Below, in pieces: positions 31,874-44,377 of a stretch of DNA of 64,000 nt. Every line of letters starts with the position of its first letter. Within the stretch, counting starts at the first letter, position 1. This stretch comes from Dactylis glomerata. Lineage: Eukaryota > Streptophyta > Magnoliopsida > Poales > Poaceae. The stretch is from the NCBI GenBank assembly GCA_007115705.1, contig QXEO01001041.1:1-64000 (forward strand). The letters run 5' to 3'. The notes under the pieces were generated by a model that was not told the origin of the DNA, made no database searches, and was given only the letters and a program-made list of their open reading frames with translations. The position numbers were made by a program, and so were the translations under genes.

Positions 31874-32598
31874 TGTAACAACCCAAATATTTGTAATCCA
31901 CTTCCTATTAATTAAAGTGCCAAATTTTGGACCAAGATAAAATTTTGTCATTCATATTGCATGTATGCATAGATTTCTATTATTATGTCTTTTATGAGTT
32001 CATGTGTGTTATAAATTGTTGTGCAATAGTTAGTTAATTCTAACTTAACCAACAGAAGCATTAGAGAAGGATTATAAGAGCTAAAGAAACCAGAAACAAA
32101 AGAAAGAAAGAAAAAGAGAAGAAAAAGTTGATCTAAGAAATATTATTGACTACCCTACTTTGGACACTTAGAATAAGAAATCTATAACTGAAGTAAGGGT
32201 GTGGTAAGTTAGTTGAGCTTGACCAGGCTGCATACTAACTCAACCAAGAATTTTAAAACCAAAATTCAAATCAGAACCTAACTCAAACATCAGCCAAAGT
32301 TTGAATCTGAAACAGTGACCATACCCCAAAATTCGAATTTGATTTCTGCAAAACCTCATCTCTTTGCTCCACAAAAATATATCTGGAATCCTTGTGAGGT
32401 ATCTTGACAAACCACAGTGGCCGTTTTCAAAAATTTGAAATTTGAATTCTTGCGGGCCTTTGATCGAACACCTGGTGGGCAAAAATCCGGAAAAATCGAT
32501 TTCACTGTGACCATCGCTGTTCCCATTCGCTCGCACCCTGTAGCCATGCCTGTGGAGTCCCATTGGTCGAGCCCCAGCCCCCTCTGCCCCGGCCCAGG
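31874..32598 (+). repeat. 3' LTR of element A, segment 1
   Basis: This matches 13688-14408 of the 5' LTR with about 17 differences in 720 bases by eye. It ends where element C is inserted after CCCAGG. Confidence 0.93.
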
Positions 32599-34139
32599 TG
32601 ATACGTCTCCAACGTATCTATAATTTTTGATGCTCCATAATTGTTTTTACACCATTTGCCTATTGTTTCGTTACACTTAGTGGCACTTTTATGCATTTTC
32701 CGGAACTAACCTATTAATGAGTTGCCACAGTGCCAGTTTCCTGTTTTCTGCTGTTTTGTGTTTCAGAAGTGATACACAGGAAATATTCTCGGAATTGGAC
32801 GAAACAAGTTCCTGAAGTCTTATTTTACCCGGAAGCTTCCAGAGATCCGAAGGAGAGTAGGAGGGGGGCCACCAGGGCCCCACATGCAGGGGTGGCACGG
32901 CCAGGCCCCTGGCCGCGCGGGCCCCGCGTGAGGGCGCCTGGCTCCTCCTCTGACGACGCCCCTTCACCTTTATAAAGCCTCGGGACGGAAAACCCTAAAG
33001 GAGTCGACGATTTTTCCAGAACAGTTCCGCAGCTCCGCCGCCGCCGTCGACAAATTTCGGGGGACGGAAGTCTCTGTTCCGGCACCTGCCGGGACGGGGA
33101 AGTGCCCCCGGAGCCATCTCCATCGGTCTCCATCGCCGTCTCCACCGTCTCCATCGACCTCACCGCCATCTCCATCAACCTTGCTGTCTCCTATGATGAG
33201 GAGGGAGTAGTTCATCCCCGGGGCTAAGGGCTCTACCGGTAGCTATGTGGTTCACCTCTCTCTCCCATGATGTGAACTTTATGTGATCGTGAGCTTTGTA
33301 TCATGTTGAACAAGTAGATGTTATTATTCAGATATTATGTGTACTCTAGTGGTATTATTAAAGTAATCTATTCCTCCTGCCATGGTGTAACGGTGACAGT
33401 GCGTGCATCATGGTGGTACTTGGTCTAGGCTATGATTGTGATCTCTTATGGATTATGAGAATAATTATTGCTATGATAGTATTGAAGTGATCTATTCCTC
33501 CTTTCATGGTGTAATGTTGACAGTGTGTGCACCGTGTTAGTACTTGGTCTAAGTTGCAATGATATCTATCTTGAGTTGTGCTTTGATTTGGATATCTCTA
33601 TGAGTGGTGTTTGTCAAGTACTTGATGAACTTTAAGGGGTGCTTCTGTAGCCACTACACAATGATTAGTGTTATTCAATAGGAGAGTAATTCAGAGTACC
33701 ATAGTGGAGAGAAGTTATCTATTTGTTCATTCATGTTATATTGTTGGGAGTGTATCCACTAGTGAAAGTATGATCCCTAGGCCTTGTTTCCAAGCATTGC
33801 ACACCGTTTACTTGCTATTTTGTTACTTGTTTGCTCGCAGCGATATTTATTTCACATCACGTTTGCTACTTATAATCATCTATACCGCTTGTATTTTACT
33901 ATCTCTTCGCCGAACTAGTGCACCTATACATCTGACAAGTGTATTGGGTGTGTTGGGGACACAAGAGACTTTCTGTATCGTAATTGCAGGGTTGCTTGAG
34001 AGGGATAGCTTTGACCTCTTCCTCCCTGAGTTCGATAAACCTTGGGTGATCCACTTAAGGGAAACTTGCTGCTGTTCTACAAACCTCTGCACTTGGAGGC
34101 CCAACAAGTGTCTACAAGAATAGAAGTGCGTAGACATCA
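32599..34139 (+). repeat. LTR 1 of element C (1541 bp)
   Basis: It starts TGATACGTCTCC and ends TAGACATCA, followed by the primer site. It differs from 38009-39551 at about 21 positions plus 2 single-base gaps by eye. It has a TATAAAG box at 32971-32977 and a GC-rich inverted repeat at 32898-32915. Confidence 0.92.
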
Positions 34140-34149
34140 AGCTCTTTTC

Positions 34150-34167
34150 TGGCGCCGTTGCCGGGGA
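34150..34167 (+). other. Primer binding site, tRNA-Asp type (element C)
   Basis: TGGCGCCGTTGCCGGGGA, identical to the site in element E and 10 bases after the LTR end. The second copy at 39562-39579 has one C-to-T change. Confidence 0.9.
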
Positions 34168-34279
34168 GGTAAGGTAAAAGGTACTCGCATCCTCCTGTGT
34201 GAGTGCTCGGAGTTATTTCCTTTAGATTCTGCAATTACATCTTTTTGTTTCTTGTTTTTATTTTCACTAGTTAGGCTTA

Positions 34280-35128
34280 ATGGAAAACAAAGAGTTCTGT
34301 AGTCTTTTTCCTGAGTTTAGATATGAAGTGTTTGAAGAGAAAATTGAAAAACCTTTGGAGCTTAATTTGCATGCTAATAGTGTTGTTAGTATGAATGTTT
34401 TGAACACTGTTATTACTAATGCTATAGAAAAGTCTAAGCTTGGGGAAGCTGGTTTTGTTAAGCATGATATTTTTATTTCCCCAGCTTTAGTGGAGAAAAT
34501 TTGCTCTGATGATATTTTATCTCCCATATGTGATGTTCCTTCTTATGATGATATGTTTGAAGAATATGCTTTGCGAAATAGCTGCTTTCTAGTTTGTGAT
34601 GATACTAAACATCTAGTTTATGATGGCTATGATGATGAGTATAATATTTTCAGTTCACCTACTATTGAGGATAAAATTAGTTATGATTACAATATGCCTC
34701 CTATTTATGATGATTATGGTGATGAGAATAATTATTCTGTTGAATCTGCTCCTACTACTATTGTTCCTGTGGTGAGTATTAATTCTTTTATGCATGTGGC
34801 TCATGATACAGATGTTTTATGTGATAGTTATATTGTTAGTTCTATTCATGATGCTACTGAAAGTTATTATGAGAGAGGGAAACATGGTTTGATGGATCTC
34901 AACAATATTAAGTTTCCCCTCTTTATGTTGCAAATCTTGCAGTGGCACTTGTTTTATCTATCCATGCTTGCTACTATGTGCCTCGTTGATTTATTTTCTT
35001 ACAAGATTCCTATGCATAGGAAGTGGTTCAGATATAAATGTATTTCACATTTGTTTTTTGATGCTCTCTATTGCTTTAAGTTCCTATATGGCTCCTTTGC
35101 TTCAAGCTTTTATATGGCTCCCACATGA
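34280..35128 (+). CDS. Unknown ORF carried by element C, acidic with hydrophobic C-terminus
   Basis: An uninterrupted 282-codon ORF from ATG 34280 to TGA 35126-35128, in the place where gag would normally start. I do not recognise a family and see no gag, protease, RT or zinc-knuckle motif. The first 200 residues are rich in D, E, Y and S, with repeated YDD/DDYGDE-like patches and VPSYDDMFEEYALRNSCF. Residues about 212-240 are strongly hydrophobic (FMLQILQWHLFYLSMLATMC) and could span a membrane, followed by a second hydrophobic stretch with FFDALYCFKFLYG. AT-rich codon use is like the surrounding element. The first 29 codons are repeated at 39692-39777. It is open over its whole length while neighbouring retrotransposon genes are broken, so it may have been under selection until recently. 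Expression is unproven. Confidence 0.65.
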   Translation: MENKEFCSLFPEFRYEVFEEKIEKPLELNLHANSVVSMNVLNTVITNAIEKSKLGEAGFVKHDIFISPALVEKICSDDILSPICDVPSYDDMFEEYALRNSCFLVCDDTKHLVYDGYDDEYNIFSSPTIEDKISYDYNMPPIYDDYGDENNYSVESAPTTIVPVVSINSFMHVAHDTDVLCDSYIVSSIHDATESYYERGKHGLMDLNNIKFPLFMLQILQWHLFYLSMLATMCLVDLFSYKIPMHRKWFRYKCISHLFFDALYCFKFLYGSFASSFYMAPT

Positions 35129-38008
35129 GCATCTTTGCAAATTACTGCGCCTAGCTCAAAGGCGTTAAAGAAAAGCACTCTTGGGAGTTAACCCATTGTA
35201 TATTTTCAGTACTTTTTCTTTTATTTGAGTCTTGGAAGTTATTACTACTGTAATAACAGCTCCTTATCCTTTTTATTTCGTTGTTGTGCCAAGAGAAGCC
35301 TCTAATTCAAGTGAGGTAAAGATTTGGGGATGTTGCTGTCCTGAAACTGTTTTCGGTGCTGCACCGTAAAAATTCGTATAAATTCTCTGTATATATTTTG
35401 GACCTACGATTTCTTATGCATATGCCCCAGGTTATATACAAACTTTCATTAGTTGAACACTTTTTGATTTGAGCAACAGAAAACCCCTCAAAAATTCGAC
35501 CTTTGTCAGCTGTTCTGTTTTGACAGATTTCTGCTAATATTTGTGTTTGCCGCTTTATCGCTTTCTTTTTGAGTTCTTCTGATCACGGAACTTTTGGGGA
35601 AGTTGCTACAATAGTTTATACTTTATATGTGGTGGTTTTGTGTTGAAACCTGAAGCAAAAAGAGGTTGATTATATGTTATGCTACACTAATGTTGCTAAT
35701 AGAATTGTGTTTAGTTTTGTATGAAGGAAGTTTTCAAGTGTAGGGATTGGAGAATGATGAGATGAGTTGAAGAATGGACAAAAGCTCAAGCTTGGGGATG
35801 ACCATCCACCCCAAGAAATATCCAAGAAGTACAAGCGTCAAAGCTTGGGGATGCCCCCGAGGCACCCCTTCTTCATCGGCAAAAATCAGGTCACCTTTCA
35901 AAACACTATATTTTTATTGCTTCATGCACTATGCGTTTTTCTTGGAGCGTCAGTTGTTTTTGTTTTTAGTTTTCTTTTGTTTTGTTTGCTGCAATAAATG
36001 GTTAGATCACATCATGTTTCTTTTGGAGGAGATGAGCTCGCTTTTCATTTGCCAAGAACACTCTAGTTTTCACTCTTATCGTTCAACGAGTGTTCTTCTT
36101 TTTCTGCTACTGCTTTTGGTTTTCGCCTTGATTTGTGTTCAGACCTTGTCATATCTTTTCATCAAGGTGTATTTTTGCCTCTGATATTTATTGGATTTCA
36201 TCAAAAGAGGTGTCTTTAAAAATTTCAAATGGTGTTGGAAAAGAGAAAAATCTTTGTGCAAAATAGTGGTACAAGAAGGAGCTTGTGTAGACTGCGGCTT
36301 AGGCTTTTTCATGTCATGCTTGATGTCTTTTTGATAGTATGCTTAGTGGTTTTGCTGTAGCATGACTTGTCTCAAATAACTGAGATTGCTTAATGAGCCT
36401 TTGAAAAAATCATGCGTTGTTTTTATTGTATGGAAGCATTATTTTGGTTTTCTCCTTGATGCTTTATTTGGGTTGACTTGGCACATGCTCACACATGTTA
36501 GACTCATAAAAAGTCGCCAATAGCCTCTATGATCATTTAGTTTTTGACTTTTGATGCCATCTTATGCTTCTTTTAATGTCACTTTGTCGCTTTGCATGAT
36601 TATGGCCATTATTGCTCTCTTAGTTGGTCGCTCCCAGTCTTTTGCTAGCCCTCGCCTTGTACTGAGTATGAGCTCTACTCGTGCATCCAACTCCTAAAAG
36701 CCAAAGTTTTTCCAAAGTGTCCACCATACATACCTACTAGCAATTTGCTATTCCAAGTGTTATGCGAAATTCGGTCAGTAAAGCTCTCACGAACCAGAAG
36801 GCACACTTTACTTTTTCCTGTTCTAAAAATTTGACATTGTGGTCTCTTATGTTGAGTTGTTATGCTTGCAAGTTGTAAGTTGGATTCTAGCCCAGCCATG
36901 CTGTCATGGGCAAGCTTTCAACATTGCACTTCTTATTTGAGTTGATATCGTGATCTTTTGTTTATGGATGCCCGCGGTGTGAAATGAATTGGGAATCTTG
37001 TAGGGATCATGGAGTTTGTATATGTGTTAGGGAAACGCCGGGCCGCTAATCTAAGCCATGCATAATTCATGGTGGAAATTTGCAGCATACCCATGGTGAA
37101 CATACGACGACGCATCTCACAATAAAAAGCTAAACAAATGGCAAATAAAAGAGATGTCGAGGTGTTCATTGTCTACTTGTCCTATCATTTTGGTGTGGGC
37201 TTGTTCCATGTCATCGGGCACGGAGGTACCCCATTGGCGGTTCTCAATGATACATATATACTTAGAATGATAAGAGCCTTGCTTGGGACTCTAAGTAAAG
37301 TAGCATGAGGTTTGGGTACTCGTATTCATGGGGCACGAGGTTTTCAACTTATGATTTGTCAAGCATATGCATCATAATTGTTCTCACATTAACATTAACC
37401 ATTCAAGATGCTTATGATGGGGGCAATGAGAGCTCAAAGCCGGTAAGTACCATAATTTTTGAAGGTTATAAAACTTGCAATCACTGCTTCCCTCTGCGAA
37501 GGGCCTTTCTTTTACTTTTATGTTGAGTCACCACCTTCTTTCTTTATGCACCATTAAGAGAGCATAGTTGTCATTCTTAGTGTGATATGCATTGTCCCAA
37601 AGTTCATTGCTTGATTCATATTGTTGGTTTCACTTATTCTTAAATTATTTGTATCTAGTCGCCCTCTTAAACTTTGAGGTGTCCTATGCATTTATGTTTT
37701 GCTCTCTTTGAAGGACAAGCTAAAAACCTTTTGTATGTTTTTCCTTATGATTTGAACACACGTTTGACTTTCATTGTTTCATTTTCATGATATTTTGTTT
37801 GTGTTCATTTGCATGTTTATAACATGGTTGCTAAGTTTCTTATTGTCATGATTATATCTTCATGCCCATGTTTTAAGTTCTATTGATCCCAGCTCACCAA
37901 TGCTTACATATATGATCAAGATTGTGTAGGTGCATGCCACCTCAAAAATTATTCTTTTGTTATCACTTACCTACTCGAGGACGAGCAGGAGTTAAGCTTG
38001 GGGATGCT
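35129..38008 (+). other. Conserved non-coding 3' region of element C
   Basis: About 2.9 kb without a supported gene, alignable with the same region of B, I and M. It includes the post-stop inverted repeats (35147-35164, 35181-35196), the paired hairpins (35791-35868), the uninterrupted form of the site where A inserted in B (around 37297-37311), and CTCGAGGACGAG at 37974-37985. The purine tract AGCTTGGGGATGCT follows just before the LTR. Confidence 0.8.
35791..35868 (+). other. Paired RNA hairpin motifs (element C copy)
   Basis: Hairpin 1, CTTGGGG/CCCCAAG, lies at 35791-35815. Hairpin 2, GGGG-A-TGCC/GGCA-CCCC with loop CCCGA, lies at 35847-35868. Hairpin 2 is identical to the copies in B and M. 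Hairpin 1 keeps its stem while the loop changes in sequence and length. Confidence 0.7.
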
Positions 38009-39551
38009 TGATACGTCTCCAACGTATCTATAATTTTTGATGCTCCATGCTTGTTTTTACACCATTTGCCTATTGTTTCGTTACACTTAGTGGCACTTTT
38101 ATGCATTTTCCGGAACTAACCTATTAATGAGTTGCCACAGTGCCAGTTTCCTGTTTTCTGCTGTTTTTGTGTTTCAGAAGTGATACACAGGAAATATTCT
38201 CGGAATTGGACGAAACAAGTTCCTGAAGTCTTATTTTACCCGGAAGCTTCCAGAGATCCGAAGGAGAGTAGGAGGGGGGCCACCAGGGCCCCACACGCAT
38301 TGGTGGCGCGGCCAGGCCCCTGGCCGCGTGGGCCCCGCGTGAGGGCGCCTGGCTCCTCCTCTGACGACGCCCCTTCGCCTGTATAAAGCCTCGGGACGGA
38401 AAACCCTAAAGGAGTCGACGATTTTTCCAGAACAGTTCCGCAGCTCCGCCGCCACCGTCGACAAATTTTGGGGGACAGAAGTCTCTGTTCCGGCACCCTG
38501 CCAGGACAGGGAAGTGCCCCCGGAGCCATCTCCATCGGTCTCCATCGCCGTCTCCGCCGTCTCCATCGACCTCACCGCCATCTCCATCAACCTTGCTGTC
38601 TCCTATGATGAGGAGGGAGTAGTTCATCCCCGGGGCTAAGGGCTCTACCGGTAGCTATGTGGTTCACCTCTCTCTCCCATGATGTGATCTTTATGTGATC
38701 ATGAGCTTTGTATCATGTTGAACAAGTAGATGCTATTATTCAGATATTATGTGTACTCTAGTGGTATTATTAAAGTAATCTATTCCTCCTGCCATGGTGT
38801 AACGGTGACAGTGCGTGCATCATGGTGGTACTTGGTCTAGGCTATGATTGTGATCTCTTATGGATTATGAGAATAATTATTGCTATGATAGTATTGAAGT
38901 GATCTATTCCTCCTTTCATGGTGTAATGTTGACAGTGTGTGCACCGTGTTAGTACTTGGTCTAAGTTGCAATGATATCTATCTTGAGTTGTGCTTTGATT
39001 TGGATATCTCTATGAGTGGTGTTTGTCAAGTACTTGATGAACTTTAAGGGGTGCTTCTGTAGCCACTACACAATGATTAGTGTTATTCAATAGGAGAGTA
39101 ATTCAGAGTACCATAGTGGAGAGAAGTTATCTATTTGTTCATTCATGTTATATTGTTGGGAGTGTGTCCACTAGTGAAAGTATGATCCCTAGGCCTTGTT
39201 TCCAAGCATTGCACACCGTTTACTTGCTATTTTGTTACTTGTTTGCTCGCAGCGATATTTATTTCACATCACGTTTCCTACTTATAATCATCTATACCGC
39301 TTGTATTTTACTATCTCTTCGCCGAACTAGTGCACCTATACATCTGACAAGTGTATTGGGTGTGTTGGGGACACAAGAGACTTTCTGTATCGTAATTGCA
39401 GGGTTGCTTGAGAGGGATAGCATTGACCTCTTCCTCCCTGAGTTCGATAAACCTTGGGTGATCCACTTAAGGGAAACTTGCTGCTGTTCTACAAACCTCT
39501 GCACTTGGAGGCCCAACAAGTGTCTACAAGAATAGAAGTGCGTAGACATCA
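38009..39551 (+). repeat. LTR 2 of element C (1543 bp)
   Basis: It starts TGATACGTCTCC after the purine tract and ends TAGACATCA. It is followed by a primer binding site rather than by host DNA, so it acts as 3' LTR of one unit and 5' LTR of the next. A TATAAAG box lies at 38382-38388, and a 10-bp-stem inverted repeat at 38307-38328. Confidence 0.9.
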
Positions 39552-39777
39552 AGCTCTTTTCTGGCGTCGTTGCCGGGGAGGTAAGGTAAAAGGTACTCGC
39601 ATCCTCCTGTGTGAGTGCTCGGAGTTATTTCCTTTAGATTCTGCAATTACATCTTTTTGTTTCTTGTTTTTATTTTCACTAGTTAGACTTAATGGAAAAC
39701 AAAGAGTTCTGTAGTCTTTTTCCTGAGTTTAGATATGAAGTGTTTGAAGAGAAAATTGAAAAACCTTTGGAGCTTAA
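39552..39777 (+). pseudogene. Second, truncated internal region of element C
   Basis: This repeats 34140-34365, including the primer site (one mismatch, 39562-39579) and the first 29 codons of the unknown ORF from 39692. It then joins A's LTR with a 2-base AA overlap. The reading frame that continues into A's LTR is an accident of the junction. Confidence 0.88.
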
Positions 39778-42194
39778 GAAGCCGCCCGGACCCCCTCTCT
39801 CTGTCCCTCTTCCCTCTGCACGATGCCGACCGTCATGGCCTCGCCACCGCCTACCCACAGTGCTCCGACGCCGCGACCAAGCCCCGCCAGCACGCCCCCA
39901 AGGCCGCCGCGCCCGGCATCGACGATGCACGTCGCCAGGCCCCCCTGCGCAGGCCACCTATTGGACACCCTCGCCCCCGGCCTCCTGGCCTATAAAAGCC
40001 CCCTCCGATCACTCAGTTGAACTCACACCACTCCCAGCGAGCTCCCAGACATCTTCTTTCCCTCCCGTTCGCCCTCGTTCGCAGTAGCCCTCGACGCCGG
40101 CGAGCTACTGGACGCGGGTGGCGCCACAGCGTTCGGCCGCCGTTGGACGAACGGACGCCGGGAAGTGGAGGAGGAGTGCCGCCGGAGTCTTTTCCGCCCC
40201 GCGCCGTCAAGCTCTTCTTCCCCTACGCGCCTCGCCGTCGCCGTCGTCTTCCTCTCTGCACGCCGGTGAGCTCCCGCCCTAGCCTGTGAACACGACGCAG
40301 ACGCGCCGTTGGATTAGAATCCAACGGCCGTGTACCGATTCGGTGCATTAAGTGACCTGACCGGTGGGCTCCACCTGTCAGGTTTGAAATTAGAAAGGCC
40401 TCCCGCCCTGCGAAGCGTTATTTGGGCCGGCCCGTTCGGGTTTCTTCGGAAACGGCCCAGCTAGGTTAGGATTCGGTCCGAATCGTTTTTATTTATTTTC
40501 CCGCCTATTTTAAATAAGTTTCAGATATGATTTTCAAACTTTAATTCCAAGAGATTTAGAAATCCATTTTTAGCAAGTAAATATGCGTTGGAAAGCTTAG
40601 GAAATTATCTAGCCTCTGAAACTAGTTAGAATCCAATTTGAGTTAGGGATTTAATTCAATAAGAATACTTTGACTATAGCCCTATTAATCTTAGGAAAAT
40701 TCTAGAAAATTGTTTAAAACTCCTAAAATCTTGAAACTTGGTTTATGAGCTCACTAGTTAACTTATCTACTGTTTAGCTCAACCTTAATCAACTAAAACC
40801 TTGTTAGTGCTATCAATTAAACTCGAATCCAATCCTAGTATGTAGCATAAAATGATAGATCTCTAATATACACTTAGATTGGTTTTTCCCTCAATACCAA
40901 TTTACTTAATTAATCTCTCCCCACTTGAACTAGCCCTAATAACCCTAGTTTCATACCAATGCTCAGAAAGTAAACAACATAAGGCACATGGTAGAAAAAT
41001 CTAACCTACACACTTAATGAACACTTGGAAGAAACCTTGCAACCCAACTCAATAAAATCCAACATGAATGCTATTGTTTGAAAACAAGTATGAGTGTTGG
41101 GAGTGTTGTTAGCATTGTGTAGTGATTGTGTGCCTTGTGCTTATTCGTTATTAGACGCTAGTGTTGCTGAGGAGGATATTGAGGGGGAATTTTATCAAGA
41201 AGAAGAAGACTACCTCGGACACTTTGCCAACCAAGGCAAGCCATCTTTTGAATCATACTCCAAATGCCTAGTCTTACTATTGCATTCTACTTGTTTTAAG
41301 TAAATTGCATGATTGAATTGCTAGAGTAGAATGATAGATGTGTAGTGATATCTTGCTTAGCAAGAACATCAAGCTGAGTTTATCCAACCCTATTTAGTGG
41401 TATCATTACTCAATGTAGTGGCTTAGTGGCTAATAAAATTGAGGCCATCTCTAAGTGGAACCCTATTTGAAATGGGTAACTTGAACTTGAAAACATGAAT
41501 TGGAGATTTCTCCTACATGATGGTTTTATGAAGGAAATTAATCTTGACTAAGGACTATGGAATATATTTGCTAAATGATAATAAGTGATGTACCATGTGA
41601 GCAAACCATTACCGTATGACCACACTACCCCTAAATGGGAAGGGGCTTAGTCCATAGCTTGTTCACCCTAGTATGGGAGACCTTGTATCATCCTTTATAG
41701 AAGTGCACCGTGCGCGGGTACTTCCGAACTGGGTGGAAATTTCCATTCATACAGCATCTTATAGCGGGCAAAACTAGAGACGCTGGAACGGAGATGTCCG
41801 TGTCTCGGGCTCTAGGAAAGGATCCTATACTAGATTGAGCAAGTGAAAGAGTTTGTTTGATTATCTGAACCTCGCATACTTTGTGTATGACGATCCGTGG
41901 ATTTCTCCCGGCAGATGTATTGAATCTTGTGGGTAAAGTGTACCCCTCTGCAGAGGTTTCAAAACTATTCGAATAGCCGCGTCCGCGGTTATGGACAGTT
42001 GGCAAGCTGTACTTGACTTTTGTCAAGAATGTTAACAACTTATGGCGAACTTGGTGAATGACTTGACTTGACATTGATGTTGACACACTTGAAGTTCCTC
42101 TTTAGTTTGACTTAGAGAATTAAAATCTTCTTCTCTACTAGTGAACCTTCTTGGGAAATAAAACTAGCTTTTGCAAATAAACTTAGTGCTTAGT
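39778..42194 (+). repeat. 3' LTR of element A, segment 2
   Basis: This continues A's LTR (equivalent to about 14432-16823), with a TATA box at 39991-39998. It has 31 bases (41896-41926) that the 5' LTR lacks. The final TTAGT (42190-42194) is the left target duplication of element J. Confidence 0.92.
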
Positions 42195-44377
42195 TGAAAG
42201 GACGAGATGTCGCCTAGAGGGGGGTGAATAGGCGTTTTAAAAACAATTACGGAATTGGCTTGAAGGAATGCGGAATTAAACTAACGTTTATTTTCTTCAA
42301 GCACAAGACCTAAAAATGCTAGGCTCAACTAAGTGCAACAACAACAACTAGATATAAGCAAGATAGCACAAGATATAATTCACAAGTGATAAGCAAGATA
42401 TAAGTACTTCAAGCACGATGGCTATCACAAGGAAATAAACTCGGGTATAGAGATAACCGAGGCACGCGGAGACGAAGATGTATCCCGATGTTCACTTACA
42501 TAAAGTAAGCTAATCACCGTTGGAGAGATGCGGGTAACCACGAAGGCCCCCGAACGCCACGAAGGCTCACCTTCTTCTCCGAGTCCCCCACGAAGCTAGG
42601 GACCCCTTCTTATGGTTAGCTTTTCCTCCACTCCGGAGATGGCAAGCTCCACAACCACTTCACAACTCCCACGAAGGGGAAGCCCGGGCCTCTTCACAAT
42701 CTTCCACGAAGAGGACACCGTGGCACAATCACCGAGCCAACTAGGAGGTCACCCTCCAAGAGTAACAAGCTCACGGTCTCTCACTCGAACAAATCGTAAT
42801 GGAGAGCTCAACACTATGCAAGGATGCAAAGCAAGAACACAAGGGAAAGTGCTCAAATCCTTCTCTCTCAAATCCCACCAAAGCAACAAATGCCATGGAG
42901 GAGTTAGAGAGGAAGAACAAGGGTGGAGGTCAACCAATGACCTCAAGATCTAGATCCAATGGGTTCCCCTCACTTAGAGGAGAAATTGATTGGTGGAGTT
43001 GTAGATCTAGATCTCCTCTTCCAAATCCCTCACAAATATGCAAGATTCATTGGAGGGAAGGGAGAGGAAGCAAGCTCAAGAGATTCAACAATGGAGGTGA
43101 GAGAAAAGCTCAAGAACACACTTAGAAACCCTAGAAAACCGTTGGGGAAGAAGCCCCCTTTTATAGGGCAAGAAAACTGCCCGTTACAGAGTTTTCGGGT
43201 CGCTCCGGAGTAGAGCCCGGAGCAGCTCCGGATTGCACTCCGGAGTGGCACTGCTCAGCCCGGAGCAGAGCCCGGAGCAGCTCCGGATTTGGAAAACTGT
43301 AAAAACCCTCATACGAAAAACGCGATAACTTTTGCATCCGAACTCCGTTTTTAGCAACCTTGGACTTTTTGAAAAGCTTAGAAAAAGTACTACAACTTTA
43401 TGCAGAGAAACACCAAGAAATGTCAAGAGGAAAAATACCAAATGTGGAGAGGTGTGAAACCTCCCAAAGTGAAGAACCGGTAAAACTCTTCAACTCGAAA
43501 ACGCAATAGACGATGCATTTGGATTCCGTTTTCGATGAACTTGGGCTTGTTGGAAAGCTAGCAACAAGCTCAAGAACCTCACACAAAGAAACAACAAGAA
43601 GCAACAAACTAGGAAGATGCAAAGTATGCAAAGGATTGAGCTCCCTATGACGATGAGATCAAGTTACCCAACCGAAAGCCCCTCTTGATAGTGCGGCTAT
43701 CTATCCTATAACCCGGTCTCCCAACAAACACCTTGAGACCGGCAAAAGGAAAACCTAGCAAGGACATACCTTTGCCTTGAGCATCCCGCTTGATCTTGAT
43801 GAAGAAGCTTCATTTGATTTCATTCTCCCATGGGCCATATTGAATCCTTCTTTTGATGTAAGCCCATGGGAAGATACTTGATTCCACTATTCTCTCTTCA
43901 TCTTGGTCAACCTTGTATCTACTCATGCTCTATCGAATCTCTCTTAAGATGCATAGGGAATTCTTCATTTGATTGCATGCTCTAAGTCTTGGTCAACCAT
44001 GGCTCAACTCATGAGACCATCGTGACCTCGACATAGAGCCATAACTTGAATTCTTCTCATGTAACCAAACTCTCAAGATCTTGAGACTCCTTGGCTTAGC
44101 ACATAAGCTAGAGCATGGAATACTTGAGTTCTACACAAGAACAACATCTTTATTTCTTCTTCTTGATCATATTGGATTCATCTCTTCTATTCAATGATCT
44201 TGATGCCAATACTTAAGATATATCTTTATCTTCATGGCATCCAAGCCTTGAATCCAACACATGGACTTCAAGCAATTCCTATGAACAATTCCTTCATAAA
44301 AATCTCAATGAAAACATTAGTCCATAGGGATTGTCATTAATTACCAAAAACACACTTAGGGGCAATTGACCCTTACA
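42195..44377 (-). repeat. 3' LTR of element J (2183 bp)
   Basis: The plus strand starts TGAAAGGACGAGATG and ends GACCCTTACA. It carries a dense cluster of CCGGAG/CTCCGG inverted repeats at 43203-43286, including the palindrome CACTCCGGAGTG (43236-43247) and CCGGAGCAGCTCCGG (43217-43231). ORFs of 60-113 residues inside are present in both LTRs and carry no recognisable domain, so they are not called. Confidence 0.95.

Larger units (their letters stand above)
32599..39777 (+). mobile_element. Element C: non-autonomous Athila-like element with partial tandem copy
   Basis: The order is LTR (32599-34139), internal region with an unknown ORF (34140-38008), LTR (38009-39551), and then the first 226 bases of the internal region again (39552-39777). 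That repeated piece includes the primer site and the start of the ORF, and the sequence then drops into A's LTR. This LTR-internal-LTR-internal order suggests unequal recombination followed by a deletion that also removed about 22 bases of A's LTR. No target duplication remains. It encodes neither gag, protease nor pol. Confidence 0.88.

Noticed and set aside
32599..39777. A target-site duplication around element C.
   Set aside because: The left flank is CCCAGG, but the right flank of A's LTR is deleted at the junction, so none can be shown.
39692..40087. A 131-codon ORF that begins like the unknown ORF of C.
   Set aside because: Only the first 29 codons belong to C; the rest is A's LTR read through the deletion junction.
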